Assembly: GCF_907164575.1 (NCBI RefSeq)
Contig: NZ_CAJQYY010000001.1
Span: forward strand, 124,001-188,000
Origin: Paraburkholderia gardini
GTDB taxonomy: Bacteria; Pseudomonadota; Gammaproteobacteria; Burkholderiales; Burkholderiaceae
Length of the DNA stretch: 64,000 nt
Direction: 5' to 3'
Below, one piece after another: positions 18,389 through 27,345 of the stretch. A program made the position numbers and the translations under genes. Each line of letters opens with the position of its first letter. The stretch's first letter is position 1. Under the pieces are notes generated by a model, which was not told the DNA's origin, did not search any database, and saw nothing but the letters and a program-made list of their open reading frames with translations.

Positions 18389-19111
18389 ATGTCGGCCAAT
18401 ATTGCCTCCATCGATCCTGTCAAAGGTTCCGCCCCGCGCAAACGCATCGTGTTGCTGGTCGGCGCGACGGGGCTGGTCGGCAGTGCATGCCTGAAGCTGC
18501 TCGCACGCGATCCGCGCGTCGCCGAAGTGCGCCTGCTCGTGCGGCGCGCGTCGGGCGCGGGCATCGCGGGAATCGCCGGGCACGCGAACCGTGTGATCGA
18601 GCAGGCCGTCGATTTCGACCGGCTAGACAGCCTGGCCAGCAGCGCTGATCTCTTCGCCGTCGATGCAGTGATCTGCGCATTGGGCACGACGATACGGACC
18701 GCTGGCTCGCAAGCAGCGTTTCGCAAGGTCGATTACGAGTATCCGTTGCGCGTCGGTGCGCTCGCGCGCCGGCACGGCGCGTCGCGCTATGCGCTCGTGA
18801 GCGCCATCGGCGCGAGTCCGCGGGCACGCACGTTCTATAGTCGGGTGAAGGGCGAGGTCGAAGCCGGTGCGCTGGGTCTCGGCTTTCCGGCCGTCACGAT
18901 CGTGCGGCCGTCTTTCCTGATGGGGGAGCGTGCAGAAAGCCGGCCGCTGGAAAGCATCGCGCGCCGCCTGGGCGTGATTCTGCCGCTCAAGTGGCGCTCG
19001 ATTGCCGCCGACGATGTCGCGCGCGCTCTGGTTGACGCTGCGTTAAGCGATACGCAAGGCGTCACGATCATCGAAAACGACGCGCTGCATCGCGGCGCTC
19101 CTGCGCCTTAG
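18389..19111 (+). CDS. NAD(P)H-binding oxidoreductase, TIP30/YbjT-like
   Basis: A 240-residue short-chain-like protein with an N-terminal Rossmann motif VLLVGATGLVGSACLKLL (residues 20-37), the strand AVDAVICALGTTIRTAGS, a YALVSAIGASP segment near residue 140 and YSRVKGEVE, whose Tyr and Lys match the YxxxK of extended SDRs. The family (HTATIP2-like NAD(P)-binding) has variable or unknown substrates. It converges on the small gene at 19108 with a 4-bp overlap of the ends. No clear Shine-Dalgarno; upstream 241 bp shows nothing recognisable. Confidence 0.82.
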   Translation: MSANIASIDPVKGSAPRKRIVLLVGATGLVGSACLKLLARDPRVAEVRLLVRRASGAGIAGIAGHANRVIEQAVDFDRLDSLASSADLFAVDAVICALGTTIRTAGSQAAFRKVDYEYPLRVGALARRHGASRYALVSAIGASPRARTFYSRVKGEVEAGALGLGFPAVTIVRPSFLMGERAESRPLESIARRLGVILPLKWRSIAADDVARALVDAALSDTQGVTIIENDALHRGAPAP

Positions 19112-19365
19112 CGCTTGCTGTTCTTGATCTGCTCTTCGAGCGCGAGGTCGAACTTGCTTGCCTTGCGCGGCTTTTGCGGGCCGAATGCGTCGACGAACTT
19201 GACGAAGTCGTCGAGCGTCAGCGGATCGGAGACTTTCTTGTCGCTGCCCGACGATTTGTCGACGAGATAGAAGAGACCGCCGGAAAGGCTGATCGCCGAA
19301 AATTGCGGGTTGCCGGTGCGGGTTTTCAGCCGCTCGACGGCATGGATGGCTCGGGTAGTACGCAT
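19108..19365 (-). CDS. Small conserved hypothetical protein
   Basis: An 85-residue basic protein from the ATG at 19365 (an upstream in-frame ATG at 19392 would add nine residues). Features: IHAVERLKTRTGNPQFSAIS, an aromatic FYLVDKSSGSDKK segment, and a C-terminal FVKFVDAFGPQKPRKASKFD. No signal peptide or membrane segment. I do not recognise a characterised family. The 3' end overlaps the TIP30-like gene on the opposite strand by 4 bp. Codon use matches neighbours, which supports a real gene. Confidence 0.65.
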   Translation of the reverse strand: MRTTRAIHAVERLKTRTGNPQFSAISLSGGLFYLVDKSSGSDKKVSDPLTLDDFVKFVDAFGPQKPRKASKFDLALEEQIKNSKR

Positions 19366-19461
19366 GATTTCAGCTACGGTGTGAAGACGCACACTGTATC
19401 AGTAACTCAGTAGCGGGCGCGGCGGGCGGCGCGAACGGCACGCACCGCCCGCCATCGAACC

Positions 19462-20628
19462 TTACTGGCTCAGATACGTGAACTTGCCATCCTTGATGAT
19501 GCCCATCACGCTCGCGCGCTGGTCGAGGCCCACGTGGTCCTTCACGCTCGTGTTGACCACACCGTTCGGCACGACGAGTTCATGCGCGTGTTCGAGCTCG
19601 CTGCGCAGCGCGGCGCGAAACGCGGGCGTGCCCGGCTGCGCCGTTTTTAGCGCGCGCGTCACTGCGTCGACGAGGCGCGGATAGACGCCCGCCGCATCGC
19701 CCGCGAACTGCGTGACGCTATTCGGGCCGTATTGCGCTTCATATGCGGCGACGAACGCCATCGCGGCCTTCTTCGCGGGATGATCCGCCGGCAGCGTGCG
19801 CGCGACGACGACCGGCTGCGTCGGGAACAGCGTGCCTTCGACATCCTTGCCGCCGAGCTTGATGAATTCCGGCGTGGCGATGCCGTGCGTCTGGTAGATC
19901 GGCCCCTTGAAGCCGCGCTCGACGAGCGTGCGTTGCGGCAGCACGCTCGGCGTGCCCGCGCCCGCGACGAGAATCGCATCGGGTTTCGCCGCCATCAGCT
20001 TCAGCACCTGGCCGGTGACGCTCGCATCGGTCCGGTTGAAGCGCTCCGTCGCCACCACCTGGATGTGCCGCAGCGTCGCGAACTTCGTGAATTCGTTGAG
20101 CCAGCTGTCGCCGTAACTGTCCGCGAAGCCGATGAAGCCCACCGTCCTCACGTTGTGGTTCGACATGTAGCGCGTCATCACGTCAGCCATCGCGCTGTCG
20201 GTCTGCGCCATCTTGAAGGCCCACACGCGCTTGCCTTCCTGCGGCTCGACCACGCTTGCCGAACCGATCAGCGTGATCATCGGCGTCTGGCTTTCCGCGA
20301 CGGGATCGAGCGCGGCCAGCGCCGCGGGCGTGACGTTCGGGCCGACGATCACGTCGACGTGGTCTTCGCTGATGAGCTTGCGGATGTTGCGCACCGCGAC
20401 GCCCGGATCGGAGCCGTCGTCGAGGATGATGTATTCGGCTTTCTGGCCGGCAATCGTCTTCGGCCACATCAGCATCGCGTTCTTGCTGGTGATGCCGATG
20501 GCGGCGGCGGGGCCCGTGCTGGACAGATCGATGCCGACCTTGATGTCGGCGTGGGCGACCGTGCTGACCACGAGTGCCGCGGCAGCGGCGACGTAGCGCA
20601 GGTTCTTTTTGTACGACGTGAAGCTCAT
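19462..20628 (-). CDS. Branched-chain amino-acid-type ABC transporter substrate-binding protein
   Basis: A 388-residue periplasmic protein of the LivK (Peripla_BP_6) family. The start at 20628 is favoured by a GGAGA eight bases upstream; an ATG at 20643 would add five residues. Signal peptide residues 1-27 end VAHA-DIK. Fold markers: IKVGIDLSSTGPAAAIGITS, IILDDGSDPGVAVRNIRKLI, VDVIVGPNVTPAALAALDPV, VGFIGFADSYGDSWLNEFTK and AILVAGAGTPSVLPQRTLVE. No permease or ATPase is adjacent, so it is an orphan binding protein here. It lies 61 bp downstream of cysB on the same strand. Ligand unknown; a sulfur compound is possible but unsupported by sequence. Confidence 0.88.
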   Translation of the reverse strand: MSFTSYKKNLRYVAAAAALVVSTVAHADIKVGIDLSSTGPAAAIGITSKNAMLMWPKTIAGQKAEYIILDDGSDPGVAVRNIRKLISEDHVDVIVGPNVTPAALAALDPVAESQTPMITLIGSASVVEPQEGKRVWAFKMAQTDSAMADVMTRYMSNHNVRTVGFIGFADSYGDSWLNEFTKFATLRHIQVVATERFNRTDASVTGQVLKLMAAKPDAILVAGAGTPSVLPQRTLVERGFKGPIYQTHGIATPEFIKLGGKDVEGTLFPTQPVVVARTLPADHPAKKAAMAFVAAYEAQYGPNSVTQFAGDAAGVYPRLVDAVTRALKTAQPGTPAFRAALRSELEHAHELVVPNGVVNTSVKDHVGLDQRASVMGIIKDGKFTYLSQ

Positions 20629-20689
20629 CGGTTGGGTCTCCATGGCGGAATCGAAACAGCGATTGTTATAAAACCGGACAGAGGGTGTT

Positions 20690-21631
20690 TCAAAGCTCGT
20701 AGGATTCGTGCTCGCCCTTTAGCGCCTGTTCGATCAGCCGGCGGTTCAGGCTCGGCGAGAGCAGCTCCACCAGCGTATACACATAGCTGCGCAGATACGC
20801 GCCGTGTTTGAGCGCCACGCGCGTCACGTTGCTGCCGAACAGATGGCCGACCGGCATCGCACGCAGATGACGGTCGCGCTCCGCGTTGAACGCGATATCC
20901 GCCATGATCCCGACGCCAAGACCCAGCTCGACGTAGGTCTTGATCACGTCGGCGTCGATCGCCTCGAGCACGATGTCCGGATGCAGGCCGCGCAGACGGA
21001 ACGCCTCGTTGATCTTCGTGCGGCCCGCGAACGCGTTGTCGTACGTAATCATCGGATATTGCGTAAGGTCGTCGAGGGAAAGCTGCTTGCGGTCCAGCAA
21101 CGGGTGATCCGGCTGCATGACGGCGACGTGATGCCACGAAAAGCAGGGCAGCGAGACCAGTTCCTTATAGTCCGCGATCGCCTCGGTGGCGATCGCCAGG
21201 TCCGCCTGGTCGTGGATGACCATTTCGGCAACCTGCGTCGGGCTGCCTTGCAGAATCGAAAGGTGGACCTTGGGAAAGCGCTTCTTGAATTCGGCGATGG
21301 CGGCCGGCAGCGAATAGCGCGCCTGCGTGTGCGTGGCGGCGATGACGAGATTGCCCTGATCCTGCGCTGCGTAATCTTTACCAACGCGCTTGAGGCTTTC
21401 CACTTCCTGCAGGATCTTTTCAACCGACTGAAGAATGATCCGGCCCGGCTCGGTCAGCGAGCGGACGCGTTTGCCGTGCCGTGTGAAGATTTCGACGCCC
21501 AGTTCGTCTTCGAGCTCGATAATTGCCTTGGAGACGCCTGGCTGGCTTGTAAACAGCGCCTTGGCGGCTTCCGTGAGGTTGAAGTTCTGCCGGACCGCCT
21601 CGCGCACGAAGCGAAACTGGTGCAGGTTCAT
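20690..21631 (-). CDS. cysB: CysB-family LysR transcriptional regulator
   Basis: A 313-residue LysR regulator of the CysB branch. The N-terminal HTH is MNLHQFRFVREAVRQNFNLT then EAAKALFTSQPGVSKAIIEL. The CysB-type effector domain shows IAATHTQARYSLPAAIAEFK (the TTHTQARY signature for sulfate/O-acetylserine binding) and LGVGIMADIAFN. CysB activates sulfate assimilation genes when reduced sulfur is scarce. It diverges from cysI across 219 bp, as expected for control of that operon. A paralogue, SsuR, controls sulfonate use in Burkholderia; position beside cysI favours CysB. Confidence 0.92.
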   Translation of the reverse strand: MNLHQFRFVREAVRQNFNLTEAAKALFTSQPGVSKAIIELEDELGVEIFTRHGKRVRSLTEPGRIILQSVEKILQEVESLKRVGKDYAAQDQGNLVIAATHTQARYSLPAAIAEFKKRFPKVHLSILQGSPTQVAEMVIHDQADLAIATEAIADYKELVSLPCFSWHHVAVMQPDHPLLDRKQLSLDDLTQYPMITYDNAFAGRTKINEAFRLRGLHPDIVLEAIDADVIKTYVELGLGVGIMADIAFNAERDRHLRAMPVGHLFGSNVTRVALKHGAYLRSYVYTLVELLSPSLNRRLIEQALKGEHESYEL

Positions 21632-21850
21632 TTATAACCTCTTAGCATATGAAAACAATTTTTAAGTCGTTTGAAATATAAGGGGAGTTTATTACGATTT
21701 GTCCAACTTTTCCAATATGGATATCTGTATTTGTCATAAGCAAATGAAGGATGCGTCTAAAACCTTCTTCCGCTTGCGCTGACAGACACCGGTAGACAGG
21801 GCGTGGCGCCACCGGAACGCCGTGCGGTTACGAAAAAATGGGGTCCCCGA
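21632..21850. promoter_or_regulatory. AT-rich divergent promoter region cysB/cysI
   Basis: 219 bp with markedly higher AT than its surroundings, especially 21640-21760. LysR-type activators bind such divergent regions. I could not place a unique CysB site or -10/-35 pair. Confidence 0.5.
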
Positions 21851-23530
21851 ATGTACCAATACGATCAGTACGACCAGACCATCGTTGACGAACGCGTCGC
21901 GCAATACGCCGACCAGGTTCGTCGCCGGCTGTCAGGCGAATTGAGCGAAGAAGAGTTCCGTCCGCTGCGTCTGCAGAACGGCCTCTATATGCAGCGCCAT
22001 GCCTACATGCACCGCATCGCGATTCCTTACGGCAATCTGCGCAGCGACCAGTTGCGCATGCTTGCCCGCATCGCGCGCGAACACGACCGCGGCTACGGCC
22101 ACTTTTCCACGCGCTCGAACATCCAGTACAACTGGATCAAGCTCGAGGAAACGCCGGAAATTCTCGCGAAACTCGCGTCTGTCCAGATGCACGCCATCCA
22201 GACCTCGGGTAACTGCATCCGCAACATCACCGCGGACCAGTTCGCCGGCGTTGCACCGGACGAGATCATCGATCCGCGTCCATGGGCTGAAATCCTGCGT
22301 CAGTGGTCGACGTTCCATCCGGAATTCGCGTGGCTGCCGCGCAAGTTCAAGATCGCCGTCTCGGGTTCGAAGGAAGATCGCGCGGCCGTGCAGGTGCATG
22401 ATCTGGGTGTCTATCTGAAGAAGAACGAGCAGGGCGAAGTGGTCGCGAGCATCCTGGCCGGCGGTGGCCTGGGCCGCACGCCGATCGTTGGCGCGATCAT
22501 CCGCGAAGACCTGCCGTGGCAGCATCTGCTGACTTACTGCGAAGCTGTTCTGCGCGTGTATAACCGCTACGGCCGTCGCGACAACATGTACAAGGCGCGC
22601 ATCAAGATTCTCGTGAAGGCCTTGAGCCCTGAGAAATTCTCGAAGCAGGTCGAGGAAGAATGGCAGCACCTGAAGGACGGTCCTTCGACGCTCACGCAGG
22701 CTGAACTCGATCGCGTGTCGCAATACTTCGTGCCGCCGGTGTATGAAAAGCTGGCGGACACCGATACCGCATTCGAAAACCATCTGCTCGAAAACCGCGC
22801 GTTCGCGCGCTGGGTCGAGCGCAACGTGCGTCCGCACAAGGTGGCGGGCTATGCGTCGGTCACGCTTTCGCTGAAGCCGGCCACCATCGCCCCGGGCGAC
22901 GCCACGGATGCGCAGATGGAAGCCGTCGCCGACTGGGCCGACAAATACTCGTTCGGCGAGATCCGCGTGTCGCACGAACAGAACCTGATTCTCGCGAACG
23001 TGAAGAAGCGCGATCTGTTCGAATTGTGGGAGCTGGCCAAGGCACAAGGGTTCGCCACGCCGAACATCGGCCTGCTGACCGACATCATCGCGTGCCCGGG
23101 CGGCGATTTCTGCTCGCTCGCGAACGCGAAGTCGATTCCGATCGCGATGGCGATCCAGGAACGCTTCAACGATCTCGACTTTGTCTACGATCTCGGCGAC
23201 ATTTCGCTGAATATCTCGGGTTGCATCAACGCGTGCGGTCACCACCACGTCGGCAACATCGGCGTGCTGGGCGTCGACAAGGACGGCTCCGAATGGTACC
23301 AGGTGACGCTCGGCGGCGAACAGAGCACGGGAGCGACCGGCGCGCATCTGGGCCGCGTGATCGGCCCGTCGTTCTCGGCGGAAGAAATGCCGGACGTAGT
23401 GTCGAAGGTGATCGATACGTTCGTGGAAAACCGTATCGACGGCGAACGTTTCATCGACACGTATGGCCGCATCGGCATCACGCCGTTCAAGGAGCGCGTG
23501 TACGCATCGCGCCAGCCGGCTCACGCTTAA
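21851..23530 (+). CDS. cysI: Assimilatory sulfite reductase, hemoprotein subunit (nitrite/sulfite reductase family)
   Basis: A 559-residue siroheme/[4Fe-4S] enzyme that reduces sulfite to sulfide. Two ferredoxin-like repeats are visible. The iron-sulfur/siroheme ligands are the cysteines in CPGGDFCSLA near residue 415 and SGCINACGHHHVG near residue 457. HFSTRSNIQYNWIKLEE and TSGNCIRNITADQFAG are substrate-side blocks. The ATG at 21851 gives the family N-terminus MYQYDQYDQ; an upstream in-frame start at 21803 lies in the leader. It heads the cys operon. No flavoprotein CysJ is nearby, so the electron donor differs from the enterobacterial CysJI. Confidence 0.92.
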   Translation: MYQYDQYDQTIVDERVAQYADQVRRRLSGELSEEEFRPLRLQNGLYMQRHAYMHRIAIPYGNLRSDQLRMLARIAREHDRGYGHFSTRSNIQYNWIKLEETPEILAKLASVQMHAIQTSGNCIRNITADQFAGVAPDEIIDPRPWAEILRQWSTFHPEFAWLPRKFKIAVSGSKEDRAAVQVHDLGVYLKKNEQGEVVASILAGGGLGRTPIVGAIIREDLPWQHLLTYCEAVLRVYNRYGRRDNMYKARIKILVKALSPEKFSKQVEEEWQHLKDGPSTLTQAELDRVSQYFVPPVYEKLADTDTAFENHLLENRAFARWVERNVRPHKVAGYASVTLSLKPATIAPGDATDAQMEAVADWADKYSFGEIRVSHEQNLILANVKKRDLFELWELAKAQGFATPNIGLLTDIIACPGGDFCSLANAKSIPIAMAIQERFNDLDFVYDLGDISLNISGCINACGHHHVGNIGVLGVDKDGSEWYQVTLGGEQSTGATGAHLGRVIGPSFSAEEMPDVVSKVIDTFVENRIDGERFIDTYGRIGITPFKERVYASRQPAHA

Positions 23531-23560
23531 CCCGCGATACAGGCTTAAAGGATTCTGCAG

Positions 23561-24112
23561 ATGGCTTCGATTATCAAGAACCGCACGATCGTTAGCGATG
23601 ACTGGACGGTGGTGCGTGCGGCGGAAGACGGCACCTTGCCCGCGGTGGAAGCACTGCCGGCAGGCAAGGTGATCGTGCCGTTCGCATTGTGGACCGCCTC
23701 GCGCGATGCATTGATCGCATCGCGTGGCGCCGGCGAAATCGCCGTATGGCTCGAGCCGGACAGCGAACCGGCCGACGTGGTGGCCGACTTCGACAGGCTC
23801 GCGCTGATCGCGATCGACTTCCCGGTGTTCCGCGACGGCCGCGGCTACAGCATTGCGCGCCTGCTGCGCGAACGCCATGGCTACAAGGGCGAAATTCGCG
23901 CGATCGGCGACGTGCTGCGCGACCAGGTGCGCCTCATGTACCGCTGCGGGTTCGACGCATTTGCGGTGCGGGAAGACAAGGACATCCACGACGCGTTCAA
24001 GGCATTCGACGATTTCACCGTGCAGTATCAGGGCGCGGTCGACGATCCGGTGCCGCTGTTCCGTCGCCGCGAAGCCGCGGCTGCCGCGACGGCGCAAAAG
24101 GCACCGGCATGA
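23561..24112 (+). CDS. DUF934 family protein of the sulfate assimilation operon
   Basis: A 183-residue cytoplasmic protein of the DUF934 family, found in proteobacteria next to cysI. Features: DFPVFRDGRGYSIARLLRER (residues ~87-106), GEIRAIGDVLRDQVRLMYRC and GFDAFAVRE, with a charged Ala-rich tail. The single conserved-looking cysteine is in MYRCGFD near residue 130; there is no iron-sulfur motif. It lies 30 bp after cysI and overlaps cysH by 4 bp. Role unproven; its invariable pairing with sulfite reductase suggests a helper for CysI activity or electron delivery. Confidence 0.88.
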   Translation: MASIIKNRTIVSDDWTVVRAAEDGTLPAVEALPAGKVIVPFALWTASRDALIASRGAGEIAVWLEPDSEPADVVADFDRLALIAIDFPVFRDGRGYSIARLLRERHGYKGEIRAIGDVLRDQVRLMYRCGFDAFAVREDKDIHDAFKAFDDFTVQYQGAVDDPVPLFRRREAAAAATAQKAPA

Positions 24113-24855
24113 GCGACGCCACGCTTTCAGTGACGCCTGAGCTCGCGGTGAAGATCGAACGGCTGGATACGCTGCTCGATTCGATCGCCGCGCGTCATGC
24201 GAACGTCAAGCTCGCCAGCAGTCTTGCCGCGGAAGACATGCTGCTCACGCACGCGATCCTTTCGCGCAACGTGAAGATCGGCGTCTTCTCGCTCAATACC
24301 GGACGTCTGCATGCGGAAACGCTGGGCATGCTCGATCGCGTGAAAGAGCGCTATGGCTACGATATCGAACAGTTTCACCCGCAGGCGGATGCGGTCGATG
24401 AATACGTCGTGCAGCATGGTCTGAACGCGTTTTACGACAGCATCGATCTGCGCAAGCGCTGCTGCGAAATCCGCAAGGTCGAACCGCTCAACCGCGCGCT
24501 GTCGGACGTGAGCGCATGGGTGACGGGCCAGCGTCGCGAGCAGTCGGTGACGCGTGCCGAACTGCACGAGGAAGAACACGACGGCGCGCGCAATATCGCC
24601 AAGTTCAATCCGCTCGCGGACTGGACCGAGGCCGATGTGTGGGCGTATCTCAAGGCGTTCGACGTACCGGTCAACCCACTGCATGCGCGCGGTTATCCGA
24701 GCATCGGCTGCGAACCCTGCACACGCGCCATCCGTCCTGGTGAAGACAGCCGGGCAGGGCGCTGGTGGTGGGAGTCGCGCGATACGAAGGAATGCGGCTT
24801 GCACATCACGACGATTCCGGTTGCAGTGGTCAGCGGGCAAAGCTCCGCCATCTGA
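24109..24855 (+). CDS. cysH: Adenylylsulfate (APS) reductase
   Basis: A 248-residue thioredoxin-dependent reductase that turns activated sulfate into sulfite. The PP-loop fold begins LASSLAAEDMLLTHAILS. Two cysteine pairs are present, KRCCEIRK near residue 115 and GCEPCTRA near residue 202. This CC...CxxC set binds a [4Fe-4S] cluster and marks enzymes using APS rather than PAPS. The C-terminal ECGLH carries the catalytic cysteine. The ATG at 24109 overlaps the DUF934 stop (ATGA). Absence of a cysC (APS kinase) gene here agrees with direct APS reduction. Confidence 0.93.
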   Translation: MSDATLSVTPELAVKIERLDTLLDSIAARHANVKLASSLAAEDMLLTHAILSRNVKIGVFSLNTGRLHAETLGMLDRVKERYGYDIEQFHPQADAVDEYVVQHGLNAFYDSIDLRKRCCEIRKVEPLNRALSDVSAWVTGQRREQSVTRAELHEEEHDGARNIAKFNPLADWTEADVWAYLKAFDVPVNPLHARGYPSIGCEPCTRAIRPGEDSRAGRWWWESRDTKECGLHITTIPVAVVSGQSSAI

Positions 24856-24948
24856 AGCGCGGCCCGGGCAGCAGAAACAGATCAATTGAACGATTGAATA
24901 TCGCGTCGCAAGTCACCACTTGTGACGGGAACAAAGGAAGGACACACC

Positions 24949-25911
24949 ATGAGCACGACGCTCGATCCCGCACTGAACGCTCCGCTCGCCAACACCGCGA
25001 ACCGGATGGATCACCTCGACTGGCTCGAAGCCGAGTCGATTCACATCCTGCGTGAACTGGTTGCCGAATGCAGCAACCCCGCGCTGCTGTTTTCGGGCGG
25101 CAAGGATTCGGTCGTCGTGCTGCATCTGGCGCTGAAGGCATTCGGCCTCGGTGCGAATCGCAAGACGGTGCTGCCATTCCCGCTCGTGCACATCGACACC
25201 GGCCACAACTACGACGAAGTGATCGACTTCCGCGACCGTCGCGCTAAAGAGATTGGCGCGCAACTCGTGGTGGGCCACGTTGAGGATTCGATCAAACGCG
25301 GCACGGTGCGTCTGCGTCGCGAACTCGATTCGCGCAACGCCGCGCAGGCGGTGACGCTGCTCGAAACGATCGAGCAATACGGCTACACCGCGATGATCGG
25401 CGGCGCGCGCCGCGACGAGGAAAAGGCGCGCGCGAAAGAGCGCATCTTCTCGTTCCGTGACGAATTCGGCCAGTGGGATCCGAAGGCACAACGTCCGGAA
25501 CTGTGGAGCCTCTTCAATGCGCGTCTGCATAAGGGCGAACATCTGCGCGTGTTCCCGATCTCGAACTGGACCGAACTCGACATATGGCAATACATCGCCC
25601 GCGAAAAGCTCGAACTGCCGTCGATCTATTACGCGCATCACCGCGAAATCGTGCGCCGTAACGGGCTGCTCGTGCCGGTGACGCCGCTGACGCCGATGCG
25701 CGAAGGCGAAACCAGCGAAACGGCGCTCGTGCGTTTCCGTACCGTGGGCGACATCAGCTGCACGTGCCCGGTGGAAAGCGACGCCGACGATCTGGAGAAG
25801 ATCATCGCTGAAACGGCCGTGACCGAAATCACGGAGCGCGGGGCAACGCGAATGGACGACCAGGCATCCGAAGCCGCGATGGAAACACGCAAGAAGCAAG
25901 GTTATTTCTAA
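24949..25911 (+). CDS. cysD: Sulfate adenylyltransferase subunit 2 (ATP sulfurylase)
   Basis: A 320-residue PP-loop adenylyltransferase that makes APS from sulfate and ATP with CysN. The N-terminal MDHLDWLEAESIHILRELVA is followed by the pyrophosphate loop LFSGGKDSVVVLHLALKAF near residue 45, then FPLVHIDTGHNYDEVIDFRD, GGARRDEEKARAKERIFSFR and the Trp-rich NWTELDIWQYIAREK. The ATG at 24949 has an AAGGAAGG Shine-Dalgarno; an in-frame ATG at 24922 lacks one. It is followed by a hairpin and then cysN. Confidence 0.94.
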   Translation: MSTTLDPALNAPLANTANRMDHLDWLEAESIHILRELVAECSNPALLFSGGKDSVVVLHLALKAFGLGANRKTVLPFPLVHIDTGHNYDEVIDFRDRRAKEIGAQLVVGHVEDSIKRGTVRLRRELDSRNAAQAVTLLETIEQYGYTAMIGGARRDEEKARAKERIFSFRDEFGQWDPKAQRPELWSLFNARLHKGEHLRVFPISNWTELDIWQYIAREKLELPSIYYAHHREIVRRNGLLVPVTPLTPMREGETSETALVRFRTVGDISCTCPVESDADDLEKIIAETAVTEITERGATRMDDQASEAAMETRKKQGYF

Positions 25912-25919
25912 GGCATGGG

Positions 25920-25952
25920 ACGGGAGTAACGCGCTAAAGCGCGAACTCCCGT
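25920..25952 (+). other. Intercistronic hairpin between cysD and cysN
   Basis: ACGGGAGT at 25920-25927 pairs with 25945-25952 and an inner GCGC/GCGC stem closes a TAAA loop, with a 3-nt internal loop. No T-tract, so processing or attenuation is more likely than termination. Confidence 0.55.
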
Positions 25953-25974
25953 CGACAGAGGGACAAGGAACATC

Positions 25975-27288
25975 ATGAGTATTCGTCAACCAGAAGACCT
26001 CGGCGTGCTGCGTTTCATTACTGCAGGCAGTGTCGACGACGGCAAGAGCACGTTGATCGGACGCCTGCTGTACGACAGCAAGGCTGTGCTGTCGGACCAG
26101 CTTTCCGCGTTGTCGCGCGCGAAGAACAAGCGCACCGTGGGCGACGAAATCGACCTGTCGCTCCTGACCGACGGCCTCGAAGCCGAGCGCGAGCAGGGCA
26201 TCACGATCGACGTCGCGTACCGTTACTTCGCGACCGCGAAGCGCAAGTTCATCATCGCCGATACGCCGGGCCACGAGCAGTACACGCGCAACATGGTGAC
26301 GGGCGCATCGACCGCGCATGCCGCGATCATTCTCGTCGACGCGACGCGCGTCACGTTCGTGGATGGCGCGGCGCAACTGCTGCCGCAGACCAAGCGTCAC
26401 AGCGCGATCGTGAAGCTGCTGGGCTTGCAGCATGCGATCGTCGCGATCAACAAGATGGATCTCGTCGACTACAGCGAAACGCGCTTCAACGAAATCCGCG
26501 ATGCGTACGTCGAACTGGCGCGTCAACTGGGTTTGAACGACGTACGCTTCGTGCCGGTGTCGGCGCTGAAGGGCGACAACATCGTGACCGCGAGCGAGCG
26601 CATGCCGTGGTATGCGGGCGAACCGCTGCTGGACGTGCTTGAGGCCTTGCCGGTGGAGATTCCGACGGGTCAGGCACTGCGTTTTCCGGTGCAATGGGTG
26701 GCGCGCCAGGACGGCAGCCAGGCCGACGATTTCCGCGGCTACATGGGGCGCGTCGAAGCGGGCGAAGTGAAGCTGGGCGACACGATCGTCGTGCTGCCGG
26801 CGAACCGTGAAGCGACGGTCTCGGAGATCATCGCGCCGGTGCCGGGCGGCACCGCGCAGGTTGACCGCGCGTTCGCGGGTCAAACGGTAACGATCCGCCT
26901 GGCGGAAGACGTCGACGTATCGCGTGGCGATACATTCGTGCTTCGCGAAGCCGCGCCTGTGCCGGCGAAGAAGGTGGAAGCCGACCTGTGCTGGTTTGAC
27001 GAGACACCGCTGTCGACGCAGCGCAAGTATCTGCTGAAGCAGACTACCAATACGGTGTTCGCGCGCATTGGCGCGATCCGGGAAGTGCTGGACGTGCATA
27101 CGTTGTCGCAGGCTACCGACCGGCATGATCTGACCATGAACGATATTGGTCGCGTGTCGCTGACGCTGCAAAAGCCGATCGTGGCCGACGCATACGATTC
27201 GCACCCTGGAACGGGCGCGTTCGTGCTGATTGACGAGGCGACGCATCACACGGTCGCGGCCGGCATGATTCGTGCGTTTAGTGCCTGA
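25975..27288 (+). CDS. cysN: Sulfate adenylyltransferase subunit 1 (GTPase)
   Basis: A 437-residue GTPase that drives APS formation by CysD. EF-Tu-like motifs: G1 GSVDDGKSTLIGRLLYD near residue 18, G3 DTPGHEQYTRNM near residue 95, G4 NKMDLVDYSE near residue 162. Beta-barrel domains follow (LRFPVQWVARQD; DRAFAGQTVTIRLAEDVDVS). The length equals a stand-alone CysN; there is no C-terminal CysC kinase fusion, again pointing to APS rather than PAPS as the reduced species. Confidence 0.94.
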   Translation: MSIRQPEDLGVLRFITAGSVDDGKSTLIGRLLYDSKAVLSDQLSALSRAKNKRTVGDEIDLSLLTDGLEAEREQGITIDVAYRYFATAKRKFIIADTPGHEQYTRNMVTGASTAHAAIILVDATRVTFVDGAAQLLPQTKRHSAIVKLLGLQHAIVAINKMDLVDYSETRFNEIRDAYVELARQLGLNDVRFVPVSALKGDNIVTASERMPWYAGEPLLDVLEALPVEIPTGQALRFPVQWVARQDGSQADDFRGYMGRVEAGEVKLGDTIVVLPANREATVSEIIAPVPGGTAQVDRAFAGQTVTIRLAEDVDVSRGDTFVLREAAPVPAKKVEADLCWFDETPLSTQRKYLLKQTTNTVFARIGAIREVLDVHTLSQATDRHDLTMNDIGRVSLTLQKPIVADAYDSHPGTGAFVLIDEATHHTVAAGMIRAFSA

Positions 27289-27345
27289 GTGATCGCGCTT
27301 GAGCGCGGTTGTACTGGCACGAACTGAACGGATGGGATTGAGCAA

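Noticed and set aside
21932..27345. Very long minus-strand frames opposite cysI-cysN
   Set aside because: Antisense shadows rich in Arg, His and Asp with no domain; cys genes on the plus strand explain the region.
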